DNA of 64,000 nucleotides from Halomonas sp. YLGW01 (GTDB lineage: Bacteria; Pseudomonadota; Gammaproteobacteria; Pseudomonadales; Halomonadaceae): the NCBI RefSeq assembly GCF_014840935.1, contig NZ_CP062005.1:2170001-2234000 (forward strand). The letters run 5' to 3'. Each line of letters opens with the position of its first letter. Position 1 is the first letter of the stretch. The notes beneath the pieces are model-generated. The model saw only the letters and a list, made by a program, of their open reading frames with translations, was not told the DNA's origin and made no database searches. The position numbers and the translations under genes were made by a program. Positions 16,800 to 24,579 of this stretch are shown one piece after another.

Positions 16800-18314
16800 A
16801 TGCCCCTGCAAATCGTCGTCGACCGTCTTGCCGACTGGCGGCCCTACTTCCCAAGCGATGACCTGATCACGGCAGATGACTACCTGGCCGAGGCGCAACC
16901 GGCTCAGGCTCAGGCCCCGGAACAGGAACAAGAACAGGAACAGGGCGCGGCCACCCATGTCATCAATCTGTCCGCTGAGCTCGACTACCTGGAGAGCGGC
17001 TACTACGTGTCGCTGCTCGCCCAGGCACGCGGCCAGCGAGTGCTGCCAAGCGTCGAGACCCTCAATCAGCTGTCGCGCAAGGCACTAATCGATCTGCAGC
17101 TCGAGGCCCTGAGCCCTCTGCTCAACGACCTGGCGCGTCGTGGCTCGCTGAACGGCGACAGTGTGACCCTGCGCGTGTTGTTCGGTGAGTGCCTGCATCC
17201 GGCGCTGTCAAAGCTGGCTCGCAAGCTCTTCGAACGTCTGCCCTGCCCGCTGCTTGAAGCGCGCTTCACGCGCCGCCAGGATCTGTGGCGACTGTCACGG
17301 CTCAAGCCATTGCGCCTCACCGCGCTCGCAGGCGACGAACAGGACCTGTTCGCCAGCGCCCTGAACCGGCACTCGCGCAAGGTCTGGCGCACTCCCAAGG
17401 CGCGCCGGCGCTATCGTTTCGACCTGGCGGTGCTGATCGACCCGCAGGAGGCCCTGCCCCCCAGTAACCGCGGTGCGCTCAAGGAGTTCATCCGCGCCGG
17501 GCGCAGACTGGGCATCGATGTCTCGCTGATCACCAAACGCGATGCGGGTCGCCTGGCCGAGTTCGATGGGCTTTTCATCCGTGAGACCACGAGCCTCGAT
17601 CATCATACCTACCGCATGGCACGACGCGCCGAGCATGAGGGGCTGGTGGTCATCGACGACCCGCGCTCGATCCTTCGCTGCACCAACAAGGTGTATCTGC
17701 ACACCCTGCTGCGCACCCGCGGCATCGCCACTCCCGACGGCATTTTGCTGAATCGTCATGACCTGCCCCAATTGGCCGAGAAGACCGCAGGGCTAAGCTT
17801 CCCGATGGTGCTCAAGGTCCCCGATGGGTCTTTCTCCCGGGGCATCGTCAAGATCACCTCCGCGGAGGCGCTATTGACCGAGGCCGAACGGCTTTTCGCC
17901 TCTTCGGCCCTGCTGTTGCTGCAGGAATGGCTGCCCACCGACTTCGATTGGCGAATCGGCGTGCTCGACGGCCAGCCCCTGTTTGCCAGCCGCTATTATA
18001 TGGCCCGCGGTCACTGGCAGATCTATGACCATTCCAAGGGCAAGACCAGAAGCGGCGGTTTCAGCACTCACGCGCCCGAAGACGTGCCCGCCGCCGTCAT
18101 CAAGGCGGCGCTCAAGGCGACCCGTCTGATCGGCAACGGCCTCTACGGCGTCGACCTGAAGCAGGTCGGCGACCGAGTGGTGGTGATCGAGATCAACGAC
18201 AACCCCAATATCGATGCCGGCGTGGAAGACGCCTTGCTGGGACGTTCCCTCTATGACCGCATCCTCGCGGTGTTCCTGGAACGCATGGAGGCCAGCCGAC
18301 GCCTCGGCGGGTGA
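16800..18314 (+). CDS. RimK-family ATP-grasp ligase with extra N-terminal (RLAN-type) domain
   Basis: The 504-residue protein has an N-terminal domain of about 200 residues, then a RimK-like ATP-grasp ligase (about 290-495): TNKVYLHTLLRTRGIATPDGILL, FPMVLKVPDGSFSRG, the hinge LLQEWLPTDFDWRIGVLDG and the Mg2+-binding EINDNPNIDAG. ATP-grasp ligases of this group join amino acids or peptides through an acyl phosphate. Residues 41-48 are a Glu-Gln repeat coded by a GGAACA-like hexamer (16919-16942). AGGAGAG supports the ATG at 16800 over an upstream frame opening at 16692. It is divergent from a GNAT. The substrate is unknown. Confidence 0.85.
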   Translation: MPLQIVVDRLADWRPYFPSDDLITADDYLAEAQPAQAQAPEQEQEQEQGAATHVINLSAELDYLESGYYVSLLAQARGQRVLPSVETLNQLSRKALIDLQLEALSPLLNDLARRGSLNGDSVTLRVLFGECLHPALSKLARKLFERLPCPLLEARFTRRQDLWRLSRLKPLRLTALAGDEQDLFASALNRHSRKVWRTPKARRRYRFDLAVLIDPQEALPPSNRGALKEFIRAGRRLGIDVSLITKRDAGRLAEFDGLFIRETTSLDHHTYRMARRAEHEGLVVIDDPRSILRCTNKVYLHTLLRTRGIATPDGILLNRHDLPQLAEKTAGLSFPMVLKVPDGSFSRGIVKITSAEALLTEAERLFASSALLLLQEWLPTDFDWRIGVLDGQPLFASRYYMARGHWQIYDHSKGKTRSGGFSTHAPEDVPAAVIKAALKATRLIGNGLYGVDLKQVGDRVVVIEINDNPNIDAGVEDALLGRSLYDRILAVFLERMEASRRLGG

Positions 18315-18388
18315 GGCATCGGCTGCTAGGATGGGCGCCTTCTGATCATGGACCGCCCGCTCAAGGCCCGTCTTAAGGAAAGTCCCCC

Positions 18389-18769
18389 ATGACCGACACC
18401 CCCTCTGCCCAGACGCTCCTGCGTGATTACCTGACACAGGTTGCCCGCAGGGGCCAGCCCGTGACCTACCGCCATGCCTGTAACGCCCTGGGGATCACCC
18501 CGCCTGGCATGATTCAGACCCTGGCACGGCTACTGGAAGACAGCATGCGTGATGACGCCAGGGCCGGTCGCCCCTTCCTGGCCGCACTGGTGGTCAGCCA
18601 GTCACGGGAGCGCCGCGACCTGCCGGCCCCGGGCTTCTTCGCGACCGCCCGTGCGCTCGGTCGTCTCGACGACGAGGCGGCAGCCGAAGTCGATCAGACA
18701 GCGACCCTGGACACGGCTCGGCGGTTCCACGAGCAGGAACTGGCGGCCGTGCGCACCACCTATGGCTGA
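18389..18769 (+). CDS. Conserved-looking small protein of unknown function
   Basis: The 126-residue protein starts with about 60 residues that read like a winged-helix or helix-turn-helix segment (LLRDYLTQVARRGQPVTYRHACNAL, then a second helix rich in Leu/Arg). A segment follows with LAALVVSQ and LPAPGFFATARALGR, then an acidic helical tail. I do not recognise a named family. A strong ribosome site (AAGGAAAG) lies nine bases before the ATG. It follows the RimK-like gene after 74 bases on the same strand and could be co-transcribed. Confidence 0.7.
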   Translation: MTDTPSAQTLLRDYLTQVARRGQPVTYRHACNALGITPPGMIQTLARLLEDSMRDDARAGRPFLAALVVSQSRERRDLPAPGFFATARALGRLDDEAAAEVDQTATLDTARRFHEQELAAVRTTYG

Positions 18770-18858
18770 TATTCGATCCTATGACTGATACCGGACAGAG
18801 AGCCTGACACTCGGCTGGCTGCCTGCTAGCAGCAAGGACCTCGTCCTGCCACCTGATT

Positions 18859-18876
18859 CCCCTGTCTCGGCAGGGG
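18859..18876. terminator. Small hairpin after the 126-residue gene
   Basis: CCCCTG (18859-18864) pairs with CAGGGG (18871-18876) around TCTCGG. It lies in the gap between two plus-strand genes and has no T-tract, so it is a weak terminator or leader hairpin. Confidence 0.3.
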
Positions 18877-18965
18877 GAGTCAACTCATATTGTGGAAGCC
18901 GAACGGGGTGGCTATACCGAAGGGTGGAATCCCTCCCCTGCTGCTTGATCGAAAGAGGCTGCCCC

Positions 18966-19991
18966 ATGTCGCTCGCTTCCTCGCCTCCTCAGACACACGC
19001 CTTGTTCCCGATCGCGCCCCGCTCCCCGCAACGTCCCGGGCATCTCCTGGCAGGACTCTGGCTGCTCGGCGCCCTGTTGACCTTCGGCCTGGGCCCCGCC
19101 GCGGCACAGGTCGAGCCGCCGACGCTGACCATCGGCACGGCAAGTCCCAGCGGGGTCTACTATCGCACCGGCCGCGCCATCTGCCGCGTGATCGAGGTGC
19201 CCTGCCTGGCGGTGGGAACAGGAGGCTCGGTGGCCAACCTCGAGGCCGTTCGCGAGGGGCGTTTACCGATGGCCCTGGCGCAGTCCGACGCCCAGTACCG
19301 GGCCGTGAAGGGGCTGGAAGAATTTGCAGGTGCAGGCCCCGACACGGATCTGCGGTCAGTCTTTTCCCTGCACAGCGAACCCTTCACCCTGGTGGTACGC
19401 CGCCGCGCCGGTATCGACCGCTTTCAGGACCTGCCCGGCCATGCCATCAACCTGGGCAACCCGGGGTCGGGGCAGCGTGGCACTATGGAGGTGGTCATGG
19501 ACACCGTCGGCTGGACGCGGAGCGACTTCGCCCAGGCCAGCGGCCTGCCCGCCGACCAGCAGGCCTTCGAACTCTGCCACGGTAACATCGAGGCCATGGT
19601 CTATACCGTGGGCCACCCCAACCGCAGCGTCGGCAACGCGATTCGCCTCTGCGATGCCCGCATCATCGGTGTCGAGGGTGACGTCATCGAGGCATTGCTG
19701 GCTGCACACCCCTACTATTCTCGAGCCACCATCCCGGCCGGCCTCTACGGCCCCGACCAGCCGGCGATTGCCACCTTCGGCGTGCGCGCCACCCTGATCG
19801 CCTCACGCGACACCGACCCCGGCCTGGTCTATGACACCGTCAAGGCCGTCTTCGAGCACCTTCCCCGCTTCAAGGATCATCATCCCGCTTTCGCGGAACT
19901 CACGCCGACGCTCATGATTCAGGAGGGGCTCAGCGCTCCGCTGCACGAGGGCGCCCTGCGCTACTACCGCGAGCAGGGCTGGCTCGACTGA
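18966..19991 (+). CDS. TAXI-family TRAP transporter solute-binding protein
   Basis: The 341-residue product has a long signal peptide (cleavage likely after AAA at 45-47) and then the TAXI hallmark TIGTASPSGVYYRTGRAICRVI, followed by GGSVANLEAVREGRLPMALAQSD. TAXI proteins are periplasmic receptors of TRAP transporters that use an ion gradient, often for dicarboxylates or amino acids. No TRAP membrane subunit (DctQ/DctM or fused DctQM) is in the window, so its partner must be elsewhere, or it may act as a sensor. GAGG precedes the ATG at 18966; the frame opens further upstream at 18924 without support. Confidence 0.88.
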   Translation: MSLASSPPQTHALFPIAPRSPQRPGHLLAGLWLLGALLTFGLGPAAAQVEPPTLTIGTASPSGVYYRTGRAICRVIEVPCLAVGTGGSVANLEAVREGRLPMALAQSDAQYRAVKGLEEFAGAGPDTDLRSVFSLHSEPFTLVVRRRAGIDRFQDLPGHAINLGNPGSGQRGTMEVVMDTVGWTRSDFAQASGLPADQQAFELCHGNIEAMVYTVGHPNRSVGNAIRLCDARIIGVEGDVIEALLAAHPYYSRATIPAGLYGPDQPAIATFGVRATLIASRDTDPGLVYDTVKAVFEHLPRFKDHHPAFAELTPTLMIQEGLSAPLHEGALRYYREQGWLD

Positions 19992-20009
19992 CTCAGAGGC
20001 TCGGGCCCG

Positions 20010-20051
20010 GGTTCAGAAGAACCGGTTCAGAAGAATCGGTTCAGATGAATC
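20010..20051. repeat. Three tandem copies of a 14-bp unit
   Basis: GGTTCAGAAGAACC (20010-20023), GGTTCAGAAGAATC (20024-20037) and GGTTCAGATGAATC (20038-20051) lie head to tail. They sit between the convergent stop codons of the TAXI gene (19991) and the alcohol dehydrogenase gene (20076). Confidence 0.9.
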
Positions 20052-20075
20052 GGCGGTTCCAAGGCTTCAGGCGCA

Positions 20076-21089
20076 TCAGGGGATCAGTACCGCCGCCCCA
20101 CTGAGCCGGCCGTGGCGCAAGTCGGCGAGGGCCCGATTGGCCTCACTCAAGGGATAGGCCGTGGTTTCGGTGTGGATCGGCACTAGGGGGGCGAGACGCA
20201 GAAATTCCACGCCGTCGCGCCTGGTCAGGTTGGCCACCGAACGCAAGCAGCGCTCCTCCCACAGCAGGCGATAGGGAAAGCACGGGATGTCCGACATGTG
20301 GATGCCACCGCAGACCACCGTACCGCCCGGTCTGACTCGCGAAAGCGCCAGCGGCACCAGTTCGCCGACCGGGGCGAAGATGATCGCGGCATCCAGCGAC
20401 GCGGGGGGCTCCTGGTCGCTGTCCCCCGCCCAGCAGGCCCCCAGGCGCCGGGCGAAGGCCTGGGCTTCCTGGTCACCGGCTCGCGTGAAGGCATAGACGG
20501 CGACGCCCCGGGCAACGGCCAGCTGGGCGAGGATATGCGCCGCGGCACCGAAACCGTAAAGACCCAGGTGACGGATGCCCTCGCCGGCGAGCCGATAGGC
20601 CCGGTAACCGATCAGCCCGGCACACAGCAGCGGTGCCGCGGCCTCGGGCGCGTAGCCGGTGATAGGAAAGCAGAAATTCGCGTCGGCCACGCAGTACTCG
20701 GCGTAGCCGCCGTCGCGGGTATAGCCGGTGAACTCGGCCCGGGGACAGAGGTTCTCGCGACCGGCCAGGCAGGCCTCGCAGGCGCCACAGGTCCAGCCAA
20801 GCCAGGGCACGCCGAGCCGCTCCCCCAGCGCGAAGCGCGTCACGCCCGGGCCAAGCGCCGTCACCTCGCCGACGATCTCGTGGCCCGGCACCAGCGGCAG
20901 CTTGGGGTCGGGCAGCTCGCCATCGACGATGTGCAGGTCGGTACGACACACCGCACAGGCCAACACCCGAAGCTGCACCTCACCGGGGCCCGGCAATGGC
21001 CGCGGCAGGCGCCGCGCCACCAGAGACTCGCCCGGACGCACCAGGCACATCGCCGACATCGTCTCACTGTGGTCTGTGGTCTTCGCCAT
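20076..21089 (-). CDS. Zinc-dependent alcohol dehydrogenase (AdhA-like, MDR family)
   Basis: The 337-residue enzyme is a medium-chain dehydrogenase/reductase. Catalytic-zinc ligands are visible as Cys48 (CAVCRTDLH), His70-Glu71 (GHE) and Cys156 (APLLCAG). The structural-zinc lobe has Cys101, 104, 107 and 115 (CGACEACLAGRENLC). The nucleotide-binding turn is GFGAAA (about 180-184), a variant of GxGxxG seen in the AdhA-like group. It probably interconverts alcohols and aldehydes with NAD(H) or NADP(H). GGAGG about eight bases before the ATG at 21089 supports that start; the frame extends to 21161. Confidence 0.88.
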   Translation of the reverse strand: MAKTTDHSETMSAMCLVRPGESLVARRLPRPLPGPGEVQLRVLACAVCRTDLHIVDGELPDPKLPLVPGHEIVGEVTALGPGVTRFALGERLGVPWLGWTCGACEACLAGRENLCPRAEFTGYTRDGGYAEYCVADANFCFPITGYAPEAAAPLLCAGLIGYRAYRLAGEGIRHLGLYGFGAAAHILAQLAVARGVAVYAFTRAGDQEAQAFARRLGACWAGDSDQEPPASLDAAIIFAPVGELVPLALSRVRPGGTVVCGGIHMSDIPCFPYRLLWEERCLRSVANLTRRDGVEFLRLAPLVPIHTETTAYPLSEANRALADLRHGRLSGAAVLIP

Positions 21090-21269
21090 CGCCTCTGCCT
21101 CCGCTTCCGACACCCCGCTCCCAGATAGCCGCCGCGTCACGCATGACAGGCGCTCCATCATGACAGCGACACCTCACAGCATAGCCCGGCGGTGGCTAGC
21201 TCACGGTCAAGGTGACTCGGCAATAGGACAGGAACGAAAGGCAGAAGGCAGGGCCCCCGAACCACGTCA

Positions 21270-21305
21270 GCCGGCCGCCGCTGCATGTGCAGATCGACGG
21301 CCGGC
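21270..21305 (-). terminator. Terminator-like hairpin after the DUF2797 gene
   Basis: GCCGGCCG (21270-21277) pairs with CGGCCGGC (21298-21305), and an inner CTGCA/TGCAG stem (21281-21292) lies inside. It is 20 bases past the DUF2797 stop codon. No T-tract follows. Confidence 0.5.
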
Positions 21306-21325
21306 GCGGCTGGGGCCAGACGGGC

Positions 21326-22168
21326 TCAGGCGAGTTCGACTTCGTAGCCAGTAAACTTGCGCAGGTTGATGACGCCGGTATCGAGGATCAGGTACTGCCC
21401 CTTCAGCCCCATCAGGGTGCCGGCGACCTCGGGGGTCTTGTCGAAGTTGTGGGAGACGATCTTGCGGGGAAACTCGAGCACCGGGTAATCGAGGCTGACC
21501 GGCGCATCATCCAGAACGCGAATGGCGTCATCGCCGAAACGCTCGCGCAGGTTGGCAAGCCCACCCTCGAGCCTGGCCAGCAGCCGGTCACGCTCACCGA
21601 TGAGATCCATCGGCTCGACATCGCCCTTGAGCATGGCACGCCAGTTGGTGCGATCGCTGACCTCTTCCTTGAACAGCATCTCCACGAAGCCCGACTGCTG
21701 ACGCGTCTGGACCTCGAGAATCGGCAGCGCCTGGATGGCGCCCTGATCGAGCCAGCGGGTCGGCACCTGGGTACGCCGGGTAATGCCAACCTTCAACCCG
21801 GACGAGTTGGCCAGGTAGACCACGTGGGGCTGGAAGCAGTGACGTTCGGCCCACGCAGGCTCACGGCAGGTGCCGGCGAAGAAGTGGCAAGTCTCGGGCT
21901 TCATGATGCAGGTATCGCAGCTGGCCAGGCGCTTGAAGCAGGGGTAACAGTGGCCCTGGGCGAAGCTCTTCTTGGTTGCACGGCCGCAATGGGTGCAGGC
22001 GATGGCGCCGGTCCAGGTGAGCCGCAGTGGCTGGCCCAGGCGCTCATTAAGAGGCAGGCGCGCCTCGTCGAGACACAGCGCGTAGTCTGCCGGCTCCCCC
22101 GTCGCTCCGGGGGCAATGGCCATCTTGCTCAGACAGCCGCGGGCGGCGGTGTCGATCAGTTCACCCAC
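21326..22168 (-). CDS. DUF2797 protein with zinc-finger-like and GIY-YIG-like parts
   Basis: The 280-residue protein has a cysteine-rich middle (CTHC, CYPC, CDTC, with further Cys and His to about residue 110) that looks like several zinc sites. Next comes a GIY-YIG-like strand pair (HVVYLANSSGLKVGITR, about 120-136) and a C-terminal beta-rich region (MGLKGQYLILDTGVINLRKFTGYEVEL). Function is unknown. The start is a GTG at 22168 placed inside the last codons of the DUF1315 gene (13-base overlap) with AGGAAA upstream, which indicates translational coupling. Confidence 0.8.
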   Translation of the reverse strand: MGELIDTAARGCLSKMAIAPGATGEPADYALCLDEARLPLNERLGQPLRLTWTGAIACTHCGRATKKSFAQGHCYPCFKRLASCDTCIMKPETCHFFAGTCREPAWAERHCFQPHVVYLANSSGLKVGITRRTQVPTRWLDQGAIQALPILEVQTRQQSGFVEMLFKEEVSDRTNWRAMLKGDVEPMDLIGERDRLLARLEGGLANLRERFGDDAIRVLDDAPVSLDYPVLEFPRKIVSHNFDKTPEVAGTLMGLKGQYLILDTGVINLRKFTGYEVELA

Positions 22169-22443
22169 GTGAGGGTTTCCTCGCCGTCGCTGCCACGCTC
22201 ATCGCCACTCTCACCGCCACCGTCGCTGCCGCAGCCCGAGCGATCCAGATAGCCGACCCGCTGGTCGGGCGCCACGCCATGTTCGGCCTCATACTTGATC
22301 ACGGCCTCGAGGCACAGCTCGACCTGCTCGGCGGTGAGCACCCGGCCATCGGGCCATTTGCGCAGGGACACCGCCTGCTTGAGGCTGTCATAGATGGCCG
22401 GCGTCATCTGCTCCACCATCCTGTCGAAGGTCATCTCGCTCAT
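22156..22443 (-). CDS. DUF1315 (YeaC-like) protein
   Basis: The 95-residue protein matches E. coli YeaC in its first 60 residues (MTPAIYDSLKQAVSLRKWPDGRVLTAEQVELCLEAVI; KWPDG and LTxEQ are the hallmarks). After residue 60 it has a Gly/Ser/Glu/Asp-rich tail. Function is unknown. CAGGAAG precedes the ATG at 22443. The 3' end overlaps the start of the DUF2797 gene, so the two are one transcription unit. Confidence 0.85.
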   Translation of the reverse strand: MSEMTFDRMVEQMTPAIYDSLKQAVSLRKWPDGRVLTAEQVELCLEAVIKYEAEHGVAPDQRVGYLDRSGCGSDGGGESGDERGSDGEETLTWVN

Positions 22444-22487
22444 CTCAATCTTCCTGTTGTGACATAGGGAGTGCCATCACCATCGCG

Positions 22488-23339
22488 TCAGGCCCTGCGG
22501 GCACGGCGCGCATCATACCAGCCCAGCACCAGGCCCACGACCAGACCACCCAGGTGAGCCTCGTTGGCCACGTTGCCGAAGCCCACCAGCCCGGCCAGGT
22601 CGGTCATGGTGAAGACCATCCAGCCCAGCATGAACACCACCAGCATCTGGGGCACGAAGAAGCCACTGTGCGGTGCCCAACGCGACATCAGCCATACATA
22701 GCCGAGCAGCGCATAGACCACCCCGGACATGCCACCGAACAGCACGGTGCCGGTGGCGTACTGAGCCAGGTTGCCAGCGATGGCGCTGATCAGGGTGAGG
22801 GACAGCATGACGCCGGCGCCGCGCAACGCCTCGACCTGACGGCCGAAGTACCATACCCACAGCAGGTTGAAGATCAGATGCATCCAACCGAAGTGCAAAA
22901 GCGCCGGGGAGAACAGCCGCCACAGCTGCCCCGAGCCCAAAGTGTCGGCCAGGGTACCGAGGCTCAGGCTGCCGCCCGCCACGGCCACCGGCACGATGGT
23001 CAGCATGGCCACCACGATGTCGCCGAGCAGGCCCATCAGGGCAAACACCAGCAGGCAGACCGCCAGCAGGCTGGCGGTCACCGGTGCCAGGGCGAAGGGA
23101 CGCGTCAGCGGTGAGGCCGAGAGCCTGCTCCTGGCGGCGTGACCGGCAGGCATCAATGCCTCGCCGCGCTGCCAACGTTCCAGTAGCCGGGTGAGCTCGT
23201 CGAACTGGGCGGGATCCGCCAACCACAGGGTGTAGCCGTCCTCGTCCTCGGTGAAGCGATGGCCGATGCGGTGAGCCCACAGGGCCTGGCGCAGGGCTCG
23301 GGTATCGGTGTCTCGGGGCAGCATGAGCACCTTCAACAT
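22488..23339 (-). CDS. glpG: Rhomboid intramembrane serine protease, GlpG type
   Basis: The 283-residue protein has a soluble N-terminal domain (about 1-65) as in GlpG, then six membrane segments. Catalytic residues are Ser205 (GGMSGVVYA) and His262 (NEAHLGG); the HxxxN motif that lines the active site is HLIFN (His154, Asn158). Rhomboids cut membrane proteins within or near their transmembrane helices. AAGGA lies eight bases before the ATG at 23339. Despite the gene name, it is not next to the glycerol genes here. Confidence 0.92.
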   Translation of the reverse strand: MLKVLMLPRDTDTRALRQALWAHRIGHRFTEDEDGYTLWLADPAQFDELTRLLERWQRGEALMPAGHAARSRLSASPLTRPFALAPVTASLLAVCLLVFALMGLLGDIVVAMLTIVPVAVAGGSLSLGTLADTLGSGQLWRLFSPALLHFGWMHLIFNLLWVWYFGRQVEALRGAGVMLSLTLISAIAGNLAQYATGTVLFGGMSGVVYALLGYVWLMSRWAPHSGFFVPQMLVVFMLGWMVFTMTDLAGLVGFGNVANEAHLGGLVVGLVLGWYDARRARRA

Positions 23340-23424
23340 GCAGGGTTCCTTATCATGCCGATGGAGAATGGGGGGCGTCGATACGCCACGAAAGGCGCCA
23401 TCAGGCCAGTGTAACGGAATCCAC

Positions 23425-23455
23425 AAAGAAAAATCCGGCGGAGGGGGCCGCCGGA
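23425..23455 (-). terminator. Terminator downstream of the metallophosphoesterase gene
   Basis: TCCGGCGG (23434-23441) pairs with CCGCCGGA (23448-23455). Read on the minus strand it is followed by TTTTTCTTT (complement of 23425-23433). It is about 130 bases past the metallophosphoesterase stop codon. Confidence 0.8.
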
Positions 23456-23582
23456 CAAAAGCAAGGGATCATTCAAGGGAACAACCTTGAGATACACCTC
23501 ACGGGAAGAAGTTCATGCGCGTTGCCTAAAATAATGTAGCACTTTGTCAATAAAACGTAACAAAACGTTCGTCCGCCGCTAT

Positions 23583-24578
23583 TCAATCGAAATCGATCTC
23601 CCAGGGCCTTGGCATGGCCTGCTCGTCCTGGGGCACCCTGAGCCAGACGAAGTGATTGGCGTCCAGGCGCGCCTCGCCGCTCCAGCGGTAGGCCACCAGG
23701 CGGCCGAACTTGACGGCGCTGTAGTCGAGACAGGCCACGTTGGGCGCCGGCAACGCCGGGATGCCCTCGCACCAGTAGTGGCCGATGAAGAGCGGCGGCT
23801 CCTCGGGGCCGTAGTAGCTCAGGCGGGCGCGTTCGCCGTCGCTCAGCGGGCGAAGCTCCAGATCGCCGGGCAAGTTATCCGGCTGAAAGACCACATCGCC
23901 ATAGGTCTGCGGATAGCGCGCCCAGAAGTGGGTCCGGAAGCTGCGGCGCCTGAAGCCGTCTCCGGAATGAATCTCCAGGTTATCGGGCAGGGTGAGGTGG
24001 CTCCCGCGAGTCAGCCGATCCATGATCGCGAAGGCCTTAGTGCCGTGGACCGCCGACTCGCGCAGGAAGGCATCGTCCATGCACCCGTCAGGGTGATCCT
24101 CGCGAAAGGTGTCGATCAGGGCCTGGTCCCAACAGGCGTGGACCACCCGCAGGCCGTCCCGCTCGAGGAACAGCGGGATCTGCATGAACCAGGCAAGGGT
24201 ATCGTCCCACTCGTTCAGATAATCGCGGTACTGCTCGAGGGTGTCCTTGATGATGCGGTTATGACGCGGCGTATGGGCACGCAGGAAGCCGCCCTCGGGG
24301 TCGCGGCGGCAATAGGCCAGGGCGTTGTACTCATGATTGCCCATGACGATATGCGCCTCACCGGCCTCGACCATGCGCCGAGCGATGGTCACCGCCAGGC
24401 GGATGCGGGGGCCACGATCGATCAGGTCGCCAAGGAAGATCACCCGCCGTCGGGGATGACGATAGACGCCCCGCCGACGGTGATAGCCGAGCTTCTCGAG
24501 GAGCGCCGCCAGGGTAGCGCCGCAGCCGTGCACGTCACCGATCAGATCATAGCCTTCGATGCCATCGCTCAGGGTCAT
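23583..24578 (-). CDS. Metallophosphoesterase, PrpE/ApaH-like
   Basis: The 331-residue protein has the calcineurin-like metal motifs GDVHG (14-18), GDLIDRG (50-56) and GNHE (80-83), and later a GHYW element. These resemble serine/threonine phosphatases and bis(5'-nucleosyl)-tetraphosphatases of the PrpE type; the substrate is not determined by sequence. The ATG at 24578 follows the nadK stop codon by one base, so it is translated with NAD kinase. A role in nucleotide turnover linked to NADP metabolism is possible but only inferred. Confidence 0.85.
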   Translation of the reverse strand: MTLSDGIEGYDLIGDVHGCGATLAALLEKLGYHRRRGVYRHPRRRVIFLGDLIDRGPRIRLAVTIARRMVEAGEAHIVMGNHEYNALAYCRRDPEGGFLRAHTPRHNRIIKDTLEQYRDYLNEWDDTLAWFMQIPLFLERDGLRVVHACWDQALIDTFREDHPDGCMDDAFLRESAVHGTKAFAIMDRLTRGSHLTLPDNLEIHSGDGFRRRSFRTHFWARYPQTYGDVVFQPDNLPGDLELRPLSDGERARLSYYGPEEPPLFIGHYWCEGIPALPAPNVACLDYSAVKFGRLVAYRWSGEARLDANHFVWLRVPQDEQAMPRPWEIDFD

Positions 24579-24579
24579 T

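Noticed and set aside
19992-20075. Insertion-sequence remnant suggested by the repeats
   Set aside because: There is no transposase fragment, no terminal inverted repeat and no target duplication; the tandem units alone do not support a mobile element.
23545-23550. TTGACA as a certain promoter
   Set aside because: No acceptable -10 box lies 16-18 bases downstream, so it is kept only as part of a possible small-RNA finding.
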